Positions 56,440 through 64,000 of a stretch of 64,000 nt of DNA are shown here, piece by piece. The stretch is from JBBROS01 sp965213855 (GTDB lineage Bacteria; Pseudomonadota; Alphaproteobacteria; Acetobacterales; Acetobacteraceae), in assembly GCA_965213855.1 (NCBI GenBank), contig CBDCAA010000007.1, forward strand, positions 930,001 to 994,000. Direction: 5' to 3'. How positions within the stretch are numbered: the stretch's first letter is position 1; each line of letters opens with the position of its first letter. Below the pieces are notes generated by a model. The model saw nothing but the letters and a program-made list of their open reading frames with translations, did not search any database and was not told the origin of the DNA. Both the position numbers and the translations under genes were made by a program.

Positions 56440-57360
56440 ATGCAACAATCCGAGCTGGCTCAATCGTCGGCCGGGGGTCATCCCGGGCATCTTTCCGAGA
56501 ACCCTGGGGCCACGTGGGACGCGGCGATGCGCCGGGGCGACTTTGCGACCGCCTGGGCCGTCAACGACGCGGTGCTGGCCGCCCGTGACCCGGCGACGCG
56601 GGACGATCCGCGTGTGCCCTACCACCTGCGCTGGGTTTGGGACGGGCGGCCCGTCGCTGGCCGGAGCGTGCTCGTGCGCTGCTACCATGGACTGGGCGAC
56701 ACGCTGCAGTTCTGCCGGTACTTGCCGGCGTTGCGGGCCCGCGCCGCCGCCGTGACGCTCGAGGCGCAGGCGTCCCTGGTCCCGCTGCTGGCCGGCCTGG
56801 CCGACCGGGTGCACCCGTTCGATCCGGCCCGGCCGCTGCCGCCGGACGAGGTCGACGTGGAGATCATGGAAGTGGCCCATGCGCTCCGCCTGCCGCCGGG
56901 CGGCGCTCCGTACCTGCGCGCCGATCCTTCGCCCTTGAGAGGCATCGGCGTCTGCTGGGCGGCTGGCGGCTGGGATCCGGATCGCAGCATGCCGGCCGAG
57001 GCGCTCCGCCCGTTGCGCCGGTTCGGCCCGCTCATCAACTTGCAACGCGGCCCGGCCGCGCTGGACGCTTCAGCATGCGGCGCGGCCGACCCGCTCGGCG
57101 GCAGCATGGACATGGGCGCCCTCGCGCGCCTGATTGCCGGTCTCGACGCGGTCGTGACCGTCGACACAATGGTGGCGCACCTGGCCGGGGCTCTTGGCCG
57201 CCCGACCGCGGTGCTGCTGAAGTCAGAGGCGGACTGGCGCTGGGGCGAAGGCCAGGCTTGCGCGTGGTATGACACGGTGGCCACACTGCGCCAGCCGAGT
57301 CCCGGCTGCTGGGACGGGCTGGCCATGGCGGCCGGGAACTATCTGTTTATGAGGCGTTAA
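56440..57360 (+). CDS. glycosyltransferase-like protein of the sugar cluster (GT9/GT41-like)
   Basis: A 306-residue protein with VRCYHGLGDTLQFCRYLPALRA, a C-terminal heptosyltransferase-type signature (DAVVTVDTMVAHLAGALGRPTAVLL) and a WRWGEG ending motif, as in TPR-linked glycosyltransferases. An N-terminal helical part (AMRRGDFATAWAVNDAVL) may be a single TPR-like hairpin. It would transfer a sugar in the cytosol. The start at 56440 has only a weak ribosome site. It is the first gene of the run of sugar genes to the window end. Confidence 0.78.
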   Translation: MQQSELAQSSAGGHPGHLSENPGATWDAAMRRGDFATAWAVNDAVLAARDPATRDDPRVPYHLRWVWDGRPVAGRSVLVRCYHGLGDTLQFCRYLPALRARAAAVTLEAQASLVPLLAGLADRVHPFDPARPLPPDEVDVEIMEVAHALRLPPGGAPYLRADPSPLRGIGVCWAAGGWDPDRSMPAEALRPLRRFGPLINLQRGPAALDASACGAADPLGGSMDMGALARLIAGLDAVVTVDTMVAHLAGALGRPTAVLLKSEADWRWGEGQACAWYDTVATLRQPSPGCWDGLAMAAGNYLFMRR

Positions 57361-57363
57361 GGT

Positions 57364-58539
57364 TTGTTCAATCATGGGAGCGGACCCACCGTCGTGCCGC
57401 GGTCGGACTCACCTTTGCGCCCCTCACCTTTGCGCCCGTCGACTTTGCGCCCCTCACCTTTGCGCATCGTCATCCTCGGGCTGACGATCACGTCCTCCTG
57501 GGGCAACGGGCATGCCACAACGTTTCGTGGCCTGGTGCGCGGGCTGGTGCGGCTCGGCCATTCCGTCTTGTTCCTCGAGCGCGACAAGCCCTGGTATTCG
57601 GACCATCGCGACCTCCCCGTGCCCCCCTTCGGCACGACGGCCCTGTATGAGGGCGTCGATGCGCTCGAGGGTCAGTGGGCCGCGGCGATCCGTGACGCGG
57701 ATCTCGTGATCGTTGGCTCCTACGTTCCCGATGGGGCCTTGGTCGGGCACCTGGTGCAGCGTCTCGCACGCGGCGTGACCGCCTTCTACGACATCGATAC
57801 GCCGGTGACGCTGGCCGCTCTCGCGGCCGGCCACTGCGATTATCTCACGCCCGACCTGCTGCGCGGCTACGACCTTTATTTGTCGTTCACCGGCGGCCCG
57901 ACGCTGGACGAACTGCAGCAGCATTGGGGCGCCCGGGCCCCCCGCGCCCTGTACTGCTCTGCCGATCCCGACGTTTACAGCCCCGACGCCGCCGCCGCCG
58001 CGTCGTGGGACCTTGGCTACCTCGGCACGTACAGCCCTGACCGGCAACCGACCGTCGACGCCTTTCTCTGCCAGCCCGCGTCCGAGTGGCCGCAAGGCCG
58101 GTTCGTCGTGGCCGGGCCGTTATACCCCGGCGACATCGCGTGGCCCCGCAACGTCGAGCGGATCGAGCATCTTCCGCCCGACCGGCATCGCGCCTTCTAC
58201 TGCGGGCAGCGCTTCACGCTCAACGTCACGAGAGACGACATGATCCGCCGCGGCTACAGCCCGAGCGTCCGCCTGTTCGAGGCGGCCGCGTGCGGCGTGC
58301 CGATCATCAGCGACTGGTGGGACGGGCTGGACGAGCTGTTCCAGCCCGGCCAGGAAATCCTGATCGCCCGGTCCCCGGCCGACGTGCTGACGATCCTGCG
58401 GACGACCTCCGAGCAGCGCCGGGCCGAGATCGCCGGCGCCGCCCGCGCCCGCGTGCTGGCCGCGCATACCGGCGACCATCGCGCCGCCAGCGTCGAACAC
58501 CATGCCCGCATGGTCGCGCGCGCCAGGGTGGCGGCGTGA
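57364..58539 (+). CDS. CgeB-like glycosyltransferase, first of a paralogous pair
   Basis: A GT-B fold protein of up to 391 residues. The core begins RIVILGLTITSSWGNGHATT, contains FLERDKPWYSD, and ends with the Glyco_trans_1_2 signature (LNVTRDDMIRRGYSPSVRLFEAAACGVPIISDWWDG). The start is unclear: TTG at 57364 (GAGG nine bases ahead), GTG at 57394, or TTG codons in four 15-base repeats up to 57460. The N-terminal tail (SPLRP)x4 is repeat-encoded. The stop overlaps the second GT. Confidence 0.82.
   Translation: MFNHGSGPTVVPRSDSPLRPSPLRPSTLRPSPLRIVILGLTITSSWGNGHATTFRGLVRGLVRLGHSVLFLERDKPWYSDHRDLPVPPFGTTALYEGVDALEGQWAAAIRDADLVIVGSYVPDGALVGHLVQRLARGVTAFYDIDTPVTLAALAAGHCDYLTPDLLRGYDLYLSFTGGPTLDELQQHWGARAPRALYCSADPDVYSPDAAAAASWDLGYLGTYSPDRQPTVDAFLCQPASEWPQGRFVVAGPLYPGDIAWPRNVERIEHLPPDRHRAFYCGQRFTLNVTRDDMIRRGYSPSVRLFEAAACGVPIISDWWDGLDELFQPGQEILIARSPADVLTILRTTSEQRRAEIAGAARARVLAAHTGDHRAASVEHHARMVARARVAA
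57409..57468 (+). repeat. four 15-bp tandem repeats at the glycosyltransferase start
   Basis: Units TCACCTTTGCGCCCC (57409), TCACCTTTGCGCCCG (57424), TCGACTTTGCGCCCC (57439) and TCACCTTTGCGCATC (57454). Each encodes SPLRP or a variant and each supplies an in-frame TTG. Confidence 0.85.
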
Positions 58540-59618
58540 CGATCGTCATTTTCGGCCTGTCCGTGTCCTCGTCCTGGGGCAACGGCCACGCGGCGCTGTG
58601 GCGCGGGCTGATTCGGGCGTTGCTGGCCGCCGGCCACCGCGTGACCTTCTTCGAGCGCGACGTGCCCTACTATGCCGACACCCGCGACCTGGATTGCCTG
58701 CCCGATGGCGGCACACTCGTGCTTTACCGCGACTGGACGGAGGCGCTGCCGGCGGTCCGCCGCGCGCTGGATGGCGCCGACGTCGGCGTGGTGACGTCCT
58801 ACTGCCCCGACGCGCTGGCCGCGACGCGGTTGCTGGAGGACACGCGGCTGCCGGTCCGTTGTTTCTACGACCTCGACACCCCCGTCACCCTGGCCCGTCT
58901 GCAGGCCGGCGAGCCTGTCGACTATATCGGGCCGGGCGGCCTGGCCGGCTTCGACCTCGTGCTCAGCTACACGGGCGGCGCGGCGCTCGATGCGCTGAAG
59001 ACCCGGCTGGGTGCGCGCCGGGTCGCTGCAATCTACGGCTCCGTCGACCCAGACCTGCACCGTCCGGCGGCGCCGCGTACGGACTATGCGGCGCTGCTGT
59101 CATACATCGGTACTTACGCCGCCGACCGGCAGGCCGCGCTCGAGCGGTTGTTCGTCGTGCCGGCGCGCCGCCGCCCCGGGGATCGCTTCGTCATCGCCGG
59201 GGCGCAATACCCGGACGGATTTCCCTGGACCAGCAACACCTGGTTCGTCCGCCACCTGCCGCCGCCCGAGCATCCGGCCTTCTACTCGTCATCGCGCCTG
59301 ACGCTGAACGTGACGCGCGAGCCGATGGCTCGATCCGGCTGGTGCCCCAGCGGGCGGCTGTTCGAGGCAGCGGCCTGCGGCGTCCCGATCTTGTCCGACC
59401 GCTGGACCGGGCTCGACGCCTTCTTCGTGCCCGGCGCGGAGATCCTGGTCGCGGACACGACGGAACAGGCGTTGGACGCCCTCGCGACCCCCCCGGACGC
59501 GCTCGCGGCGTTGGCCCGCCGCGCCCGGGAGCGGACGCTCGACGAACACACCGCCGCCCGCCGCGCGGCGCAGATGGTCGCGGCCTTCGAGGCGGCCCAT
59601 ACCGGGGAGATGGTCTGA
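58536..59618 (+). CDS. CgeB-like glycosyltransferase, second of a paralogous pair
   Basis: A 360-residue GT-B protein closely related to the one before: IVIFGLSVSSSWGNGHAAL, FFERDVPYYADTRDL, and the same ending motif (LNVTREPMARSGWCPSGRLFEAAACGVPILSD). It starts with a GTG overlapping the previous stop (GTGA). The pair probably arose by tandem duplication and may act on successive sugars. Confidence 0.85.
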   Translation: MTIVIFGLSVSSSWGNGHAALWRGLIRALLAAGHRVTFFERDVPYYADTRDLDCLPDGGTLVLYRDWTEALPAVRRALDGADVGVVTSYCPDALAATRLLEDTRLPVRCFYDLDTPVTLARLQAGEPVDYIGPGGLAGFDLVLSYTGGAALDALKTRLGARRVAAIYGSVDPDLHRPAAPRTDYAALLSYIGTYAADRQAALERLFVVPARRRPGDRFVIAGAQYPDGFPWTSNTWFVRHLPPPEHPAFYSSSRLTLNVTREPMARSGWCPSGRLFEAAACGVPILSDRWTGLDAFFVPGAEILVADTTEQALDALATPPDALAALARRARERTLDEHTAARRAAQMVAAFEAAHTGEMV

Positions 59619-59620
59619 CC

Positions 59621-60427
59621 ATGTGGGGCATCATTCCGGCCGCGGGGAACGGCACGCGCATCCAGCCGCTGGCCTTCAGCAAGGAGCTGCTCCCGGTCGG
59701 CTCGCGCCTCGACGAGGGCGGCACCGAGCGGCCGCGGGCGGTAAGCGAGTACCTGATCGAGCGCATGGTCCGTGGCGGCGCCGCCAAGATCTGCATCGTG
59801 ATCTCGCCCTGGAAGAGCGACATCCTCCAATATTACGGGGCCGCGGTCGGCGATGTGGACCTGGCCTATGTGTGCCAGGCAGGCGCGGTCGGGTTGTGCG
59901 ATGCCATCTTCCGCGCGATCCCGATCATCCCGAAAGATGAGCCGGTCATCGTCGGCCTGCCTGACACGATCTGGTTTCCGTCCGACGCCCTGTGCACTCT
60001 GCCCGACGATCGGCTGAGCTTCCTGCTGTTCCCAGTCGAGCGGCCGGAGCTGTTCGACAGCGTCGACACGGCCGCGGACGGGCGCGTGATCGAGATCCAG
60101 GTGAAGTCCACCGCCGCGCGCGGCCCATGGGTCTGGGGTGCGTTCAAGATGCCTGGCGCGACCCTGCACGCACTGCACGCGCTCTGGCTCGAGCGCGACC
60201 GCAGGGACGAGTATATCGGCACGCTGGTCAACGCCTGGCTCGAGCGGGGCAACGCGGCCTGGGGGGTGCGCGCGGGGGAGAGCTACGTCGACGTTGGCAC
60301 CATCAACGGCTATCGCGAGGCGATGCGGCTGCTGGGCGGCCAGGCCGCGGCGCCGGCCGCGCTCACGCCGGCCCTGTCGCGACCCGCTCCCCACTTCGGC
60401 TCGCGCCGGCCGGAGCAGGTGGGATGA
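59621..60427 (+). CDS. sugar nucleotidyltransferase
   Basis: A 268-residue NTP transferase with the activation loop GIIPAAGNGTRIQPLAFSKELLPVG (residues about 3-27), as in glucose-1-phosphate thymidylyl- or uridylyltransferases, then a catalytic Asp in VGLPDTIW. It would make the nucleotide sugar donor for the neighbouring transferases. The base specificity is not clear. Two bases separate it from the GT before. Confidence 0.86.
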   Translation: MWGIIPAAGNGTRIQPLAFSKELLPVGSRLDEGGTERPRAVSEYLIERMVRGGAAKICIVISPWKSDILQYYGAAVGDVDLAYVCQAGAVGLCDAIFRAIPIIPKDEPVIVGLPDTIWFPSDALCTLPDDRLSFLLFPVERPELFDSVDTAADGRVIEIQVKSTAARGPWVWGAFKMPGATLHALHALWLERDRRDEYIGTLVNAWLERGNAAWGVRAGESYVDVGTINGYREAMRLLGGQAAAPAALTPALSRPAPHFGSRRPEQVG

Positions 60428-61179
60428 GCTGGACGCAGGACGCGATCCGCGAACGGGCCCGCGCGCTGGGTCCGTGGTTCCACAACATGGAGTTGGGCGG
60501 CGTGAGGACGGCGCCGGACCACTTCCTCGGCGACTATCCGCAGGTGAAGTGGGAGCGGTTCCGCGACGCCCTGCCGGCCGACCTGTCGGGCAAGACGGTG
60601 CTCGACATCGGCTGCAACGCCGGGTTCTACAGCATGGCGATGAAGCGGCGCGGTGCGGCGCGGGTGCTGGGCGTCGACTTCGATGAGGACTACCTGGCGC
60701 AGGCCCGCTTCGCCTCCGAGGTCGAGGGCCTGGACATCGAGTTCCGCCAGCTGAGCGTCTATGACGTCGGCAGCCTGCGCGAGCGGTTCGACGTCGTGTT
60801 CTTCATCGGTGTCTTCTATCACCTGCGCCACCCGCTGCTGGCGCTCGACCTGATCCACGAGCACGTCGCCCGTGACATCCTGGTGTTCCAGTCGCTGCAA
60901 CGCGGCTCGCCCGAGGTGATGGACGTGGCCGAGGACTACCCGTTCGAGGAGACGGCGATCTTCGACGACCCTGGCTATCCCCGGATGCACTTCATCGAGC
61001 GCAGCTACAGCCACGACAACACCAACTGGTGGGCGCCGAACCGAGCCGCCTCTGCCGCGATGCTGCGCGCCGCCGGCTTCGAGATCGAGTCCAACCCGGA
61101 GGAGGAGGTGTTCGTCTGCCGGCGGACCGACCTGCCCGACGCGCGTTACGGCGCCGTCTACCCGGCCACCGGGCGCTAG
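60424..61179 (+). CDS. SAM-dependent methyltransferase of the sugar cluster (TIGR04290-like)
   Basis: A 251-residue class I methyltransferase: LDIGCNAGFYS (SAM motif I), VLGVDFDEDYLAQARF, and FFIGVFYHLRHPLLALDLI. The N-terminal WFHNMELGGVRTAPDHFLGDYPQVKW and the QSLQRGSPE segment match a family (TIGR04290 as I recall it) typically found beside nucleotidyltransferase and hydrolase genes like these. It overlaps the previous stop by four bases. It probably methylates a sugar or carrier. Confidence 0.85.
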   Translation: MSWTQDAIRERARALGPWFHNMELGGVRTAPDHFLGDYPQVKWERFRDALPADLSGKTVLDIGCNAGFYSMAMKRRGAARVLGVDFDEDYLAQARFASEVEGLDIEFRQLSVYDVGSLRERFDVVFFIGVFYHLRHPLLALDLIHEHVARDILVFQSLQRGSPEVMDVAEDYPFEETAIFDDPGYPRMHFIERSYSHDNTNWWAPNRAASAAMLRAAGFEIESNPEEEVFVCRRTDLPDARYGAVYPATGR

Positions 61180-61192
61180 AGGGAGGAAGTCG

Positions 61193-62119
61193 ATGATCGA
61201 AGCGGCGATGATCTGGAACGAGCCGAACAACAAGTCGCATTGGGACTTCGAGAACGACCCCGGCTGGGCCGTGTTCGGGCGCATGTCCAAGCTCGCCGGC
61301 GAGGCGATCGCCGCCGAGGCGCCGGGCTTGCCGCGCGTGCTGGGCGGGATCAGCCCGATCGACCCGGACTTCATCCGCGTGCTGCAGGGCAATGGCGGGC
61401 TGGACACGCTCGATGCGGTCGCCGTCCACGGCTTCCCGCTCGATTGGAACCACTGGATGCTGGACGACTGGCCGGCCAAGCTCGACACCATCCGCGCCGT
61501 CACCGACCTGCCGCTATGGGTCAGCGAAGTCGGCATCAGCACGTTCGGCGCCGAGGAGGTGCAGGAGTGGGGCCTGCGCCGCACCGCCGAACTGCTGCAC
61601 GGCCAGGCGCCGCGCATCCACTGGTATAGCCTGTACGACCTGCCCGCCGCTTGGCCCGCCACCACCCGGCATCGCGAGGCCGAGGGCAGCAGCTACTACC
61701 GCCATTTCCACATGGGCCTATTCGACGAGCACGGCCGCCCGAAGCGCGCGGCGCGCATCTTCCCCGAGTTCGCACCCGAGCTCGGCATCTGCCAGTGGTT
61801 CCATTTCGAGGACCACCGTCTCGACGACGCGGTCCGGCACCTGAAAGACCTCGGCGTGACCTATCTCCGCACCGGGCTGAGCTGGGCGGACTGGCTGCGC
61901 CCCGACGCCGAAGCCTGGTTCGACCGGCAGATGCGCGCGCTGGACGGGTTCCGTGTGACCGCGACCTTCTGCTTCACGCCCGAGGAGAAGGGCCACTGGC
62001 CGCACTACACCGCCGTGCCGAAGCACCCGGAGGAGTTCGCCGAGTTCTGCGCGACGATGGTCCGGCGCTATGCGCCCGGCCGGGCGGACGCGATCACGCC
62101 GATGCTGGCCCCCGCGTGA
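61193..62119 (+). CDS. GH-A clan glycoside hydrolase (beta-xylosidase-like), apparently circularly permuted
   Basis: A 308-residue protein with a GGGAGGAAG ribosome site. The acid/base motif AAMIWNEPNN (E10) is at the extreme N-terminus, and the nucleophile in LPLWVSEVGIS (E112). After the last-strand motif RIHWYSLYD (142-149) and a typical barrel-ending GLFDEHGRPKRAARIF, a segment with the look of the first three strands follows: QWFHFEDHRLDDAVRHLKDLG (201-221), TYLRTGLSWADW, then VTATFCFTPEE and EFAEFCATMVRRYAP. In normal clan GH-A enzymes these come before the WNEPN strand. It probably acts on an oligosaccharide or glycoside; xylosidase is only a name. Confidence 0.82.
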   Translation: MIEAAMIWNEPNNKSHWDFENDPGWAVFGRMSKLAGEAIAAEAPGLPRVLGGISPIDPDFIRVLQGNGGLDTLDAVAVHGFPLDWNHWMLDDWPAKLDTIRAVTDLPLWVSEVGISTFGAEEVQEWGLRRTAELLHGQAPRIHWYSLYDLPAAWPATTRHREAEGSSYYRHFHMGLFDEHGRPKRAARIFPEFAPELGICQWFHFEDHRLDDAVRHLKDLGVTYLRTGLSWADWLRPDAEAWFDRQMRALDGFRVTATFCFTPEEKGHWPHYTAVPKHPEEFAEFCATMVRRYAPGRADAITPMLAPA

Positions 62120-62120
62120 C

Positions 62121-62933
62121 ATGCTCGACGCGCTCGCAGCCCGGACGACGGTGCGCGAGCGGGTCGCCCTCGTGGTCGCCCACCCCGACGACGAGACGAT
62201 CGCGGCCGGCGCCAGCCTGCGCCTGCTGCCGGGCATGCTGCTGGTGCACGTGACCGACGGGGCGCCGCGCCGCCTGGACGACGCCGCACGGCTGGGCTTC
62301 ACGACCGCCGCCGCCTACGCCGCCGCGCGCGAGGCGGAGCTGCAAGCCGCCCTGGCCGTCGCCGGCGTGGCGCCCGAACGCATCCGTCTCGGCGTGCCCG
62401 ACCAGGAGGCCAGCCTGCACATGGCCGGGATCGCCGCCGACCTCGCTCGCGCACTGGCCGCGCACGGCATCCAGACGGTGCTTTCCCATGCCTATGAAGG
62501 GGGCCACCCCGACCACGACGCGACCGCCCACGCGGTCCACGCGGCGGCCCGGCAGAGCCGCCTGCCCGTCGTCGAGTTCGCCGGCTACCACGCCCGCCCG
62601 GAGGCGGGCGCTGCGGAAGGAGGCGCGTCGGCAGCGGGCGCGTCGGCAGCAGCCTGGACGGTGCAGCGCTTCCTGCCCGGCCCGCCAGAGACCCGCATCG
62701 ACCTCGGCCCGGCAGAGACGGCGCAGAAGCAGGCGATGCTGGACTGTTTCGCCACCCAGGCCGCCATACTCTCGGCCTTCGCCGCCTCCGTCGAACGGTT
62801 CCGCCCGGCGCCCGCCTACGACTTCGCCCGCCCCCCGCATGACGGCCCGCTCAACTACGAGACCTGGGGCTGGGAGATGACCGGCGTGCGCTGGCGTGCC
62901 CTGGCAGCGGAGGCGCTCGCGTGCGCGAGTTGA
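62121..62933 (+). CDS. PIG-L family deacetylase
   Basis: A 270-residue LmbE-like zinc enzyme: metal motif AHPDDE (residues about 20-25), and HAYEGGHPDHDATAHAVH with the second His pair. It would de-N-acetylate an amino sugar made by this cluster. A low-complexity Ala/Gly linker (GAAEGGASAAGASAA) interrupts the middle. It overlaps the next GT by 13 bases. Confidence 0.9.
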   Translation: MLDALAARTTVRERVALVVAHPDDETIAAGASLRLLPGMLLVHVTDGAPRRLDDAARLGFTTAAAYAAAREAELQAALAVAGVAPERIRLGVPDQEASLHMAGIAADLARALAAHGIQTVLSHAYEGGHPDHDATAHAVHAAARQSRLPVVEFAGYHARPEAGAAEGGASAAGASAAAWTVQRFLPGPPETRIDLGPAETAQKQAMLDCFATQAAILSAFAASVERFRPAPAYDFARPPHDGPLNYETWGWEMTGVRWRALAAEALACAS

Positions 62934-64000
62934 CCCGCGCGCCCCCGGCCCGGCGCCTGACGGTGCTGAGCGTGGCCTATCCGCTGGCCCCGGTCGGCCC
63001 GGACGCGGTCGGCGGCTCGGAGCAGATCCTGACGGCTCTCGATGCCGCCCTGGTCGCGGCCGGGCACCGCTCCATCGTCGTCGCCTGCGCGGGCAGCGTG
63101 ACCTCGGGCGAGCTGGTCGCCTTTCCAGCGCCGCCGCTCGACCGCCCGATCACACCCGCGGACCATCGCGCCGGCCAGGACGCCATCGCCACCCGCATCG
63201 CCGAGGTCCTGGCGCGCGAGGCCGTGGACCTCGTCCACCTGCACGGCCTCGACTTCCATGCCTACCTGCCCGCGCCCGGCGTCCCCGTGCTGGCAACCGT
63301 GCACCTGCCGCCGGATTGGTATCCCCCCGGCACCCTCACCCCGACCCGCCCGGCCACTTGGCTGCACGGCGTCTCGGCCAGCCAGGCGGCGCGCATGCCT
63401 CTCTCGCCCGCACTCCTGCCGCCCATCCTGAACGGGGTCGCGGTGGAGAAGCTCGGCAAGCTGCACCCGAGGAAACGCGGCTACGCGTTGATGCTGGCCC
63501 GCGTGTGCCCCGAGAAGGGCATCCATCTCGCCCTCGAGGCGTCGCATGCGGCCCGCGTCTCGTGCCTGGTCGGGGGCGAGGTGTTTCCGTACCAGGCGCA
63601 CCGCGACTACTTCGAGCACGAGGTCGCGCCGCTGCTCGACCGCCGCCGCCGCTATCTGGGCCCGGCCGGGTTCGCGCAGAAGCGCCGGCTCCTGGCCGCC
63701 GCGCGCTGCCTCGTGATCCCGAGCCTGGTTGCGGAAACCAGTTCGCTCGTCGCGATGGAGGCGGCGAGCTGTGGCACGCCGGTGATCGCGTTCCGCAGCG
63801 GCGCACTGCCGGAGGTGGTCGAGGAGGGGCGAACCGGCTTCCTGGTCGACGACGCCGCCGGCATGGCCGCGGCGATCAAGCGGGCCGACATGATCGACCC
63901 GGAGACATGCCGCGACGTCGCGCGGCGCCGGTTCTCGCATAGGCGGATGGCGGCGGACTACCTGGCCCGTTACGCCGAGCTGGTGGGCAACGCGGATCGC
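62921..64000 (+). CDS. family 4 glycosyltransferase (partial, cut by window end)
   Basis: Starts with GTG at 62921, seven bases after GGAGG (62909-62913), and reads 360 codons to the end of the window with no stop. GT-B features: AVGGSEQIL near the N-terminus, VDLVHLHGLDFHAYLPAPG, the donor-binding ARVCPEKGIHLALEA, and PSLVAETSSLVAMEAASCGTPVIAFRSGALPEVVEEGRTGFLV. It retains a glycosyltransferase from a nucleotide donor, such as WcaL/MshA-type. The 3' end is unseen. Confidence 0.88.
   Translation, partial: MRELTRAPPARRLTVLSVAYPLAPVGPDAVGGSEQILTALDAALVAAGHRSIVVACAGSVTSGELVAFPAPPLDRPITPADHRAGQDAIATRIAEVLAREAVDLVHLHGLDFHAYLPAPGVPVLATVHLPPDWYPPGTLTPTRPATWLHGVSASQAARMPLSPALLPPILNGVAVEKLGKLHPRKRGYALMLARVCPEKGIHLALEASHAARVSCLVGGEVFPYQAHRDYFEHEVAPLLDRRRRYLGPAGFAQKRRLLAAARCLVIPSLVAETSSLVAMEAASCGTPVIAFRSGALPEVVEEGRTGFLVDDAAGMAAAIKRADMIDPETCRDVARRRFSHRRMAADYLARYAELVGNADR

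Noticed and set aside
62896..63942. A 348-codon Arg/Pro-rich frame near the end
   Set aside because: Shadow of the GT4 gene, whose true frame has no stop before the window end and carries all family motifs.

Overview
The window is about 70% GC and densely coded on both strands, with genes overlapping by 1 to 13 bases. It looks like a chromosomal segment of an alphaproteobacterium, most likely an acetic-acid-bacteria relative (Acetobacteraceae, Roseomonas/Rhodopila type). The reasons are the transaldolase/phosphoglucose isomerase fusion inside an oxidative pentose phosphate operon, the hemC-hemD-mitofilin-hemY order, a ferredoxin-NADP reductase of the thioredoxin-reductase type, and a probable EcfG stress promoter. 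No tRNA, rRNA, insertion sequence, prophage or CRISPR array was seen, and no gap between genes reaches 300 bases.

Layout. 131-3677: a small hydrophilic protein, then a minus-strand copper set (DUF2946-like protein, outer-membrane-type protein, copC, copD) and a glutathione S-transferase. 3826-8125 (+): flavin reductase and a two-gene ABC-2 exporter, translationally coupled, then a histidine phosphatase and a signal peptidase I with extra membrane segments. 8134-13832: phenylacetyl-CoA epoxidase genes paaABCDE (-), a stress-type CsbD/DUF883-like gene (+), then paaX and a short-chain dehydrogenase (-). 13829-20731 (-): trpS, glycosyltransferase, murJ, gpsA, rlmJ, a decayed PIN toxin with its antitoxin, tsaD. 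20772-25049 (+): hemC, hemD, a Mic60/mitofilin homologue with 18-residue repeats, hemY.

25053-36912 (-) is a complete hexose/pentose phosphate operon in the order tkt, tal-pgi, gnd, zwf, HAD phosphatase, pgl, gntK, rpiA, ppgK-like glucokinase, histidine phosphatase. It can phosphorylate glucose and gluconate, oxidise glucose-6-phosphate to ribulose-5-phosphate and recycle the pentoses. 37090-48628 holds a large membrane protein, a ChaC-type cyclotransferase, a D-aminoacylase-like amidohydrolase, a CobW-family GTPase, uvrB, and two c-di-GMP enzymes on either side of uvrB.

48672-53551 (-) is an RND efflux pump whose adaptor is fused in one reading frame to a complete TetR-type repressor, with a perfect palindrome just upstream. 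53705-55209 is an AtzG/AtzE-like pair. 55212-56382 is nhaA with a frameshift. 56440-64000 (+) is a glycan or glycoside biosynthesis cluster: a GT9/GT41-like protein, two paralogous CgeB-like glycosyltransferases, a sugar nucleotidyltransferase, a SAM methyltransferase, a glycoside hydrolase whose barrel elements appear circularly permuted, a PIG-L deacetylase, and a GT4 enzyme cut by the window end.

The strongest candidates for undescribed biology are the repressor-adaptor fusion (a possible membrane-tethered, self-regulating pump component) and the sugar cluster with its permuted hydrolase.
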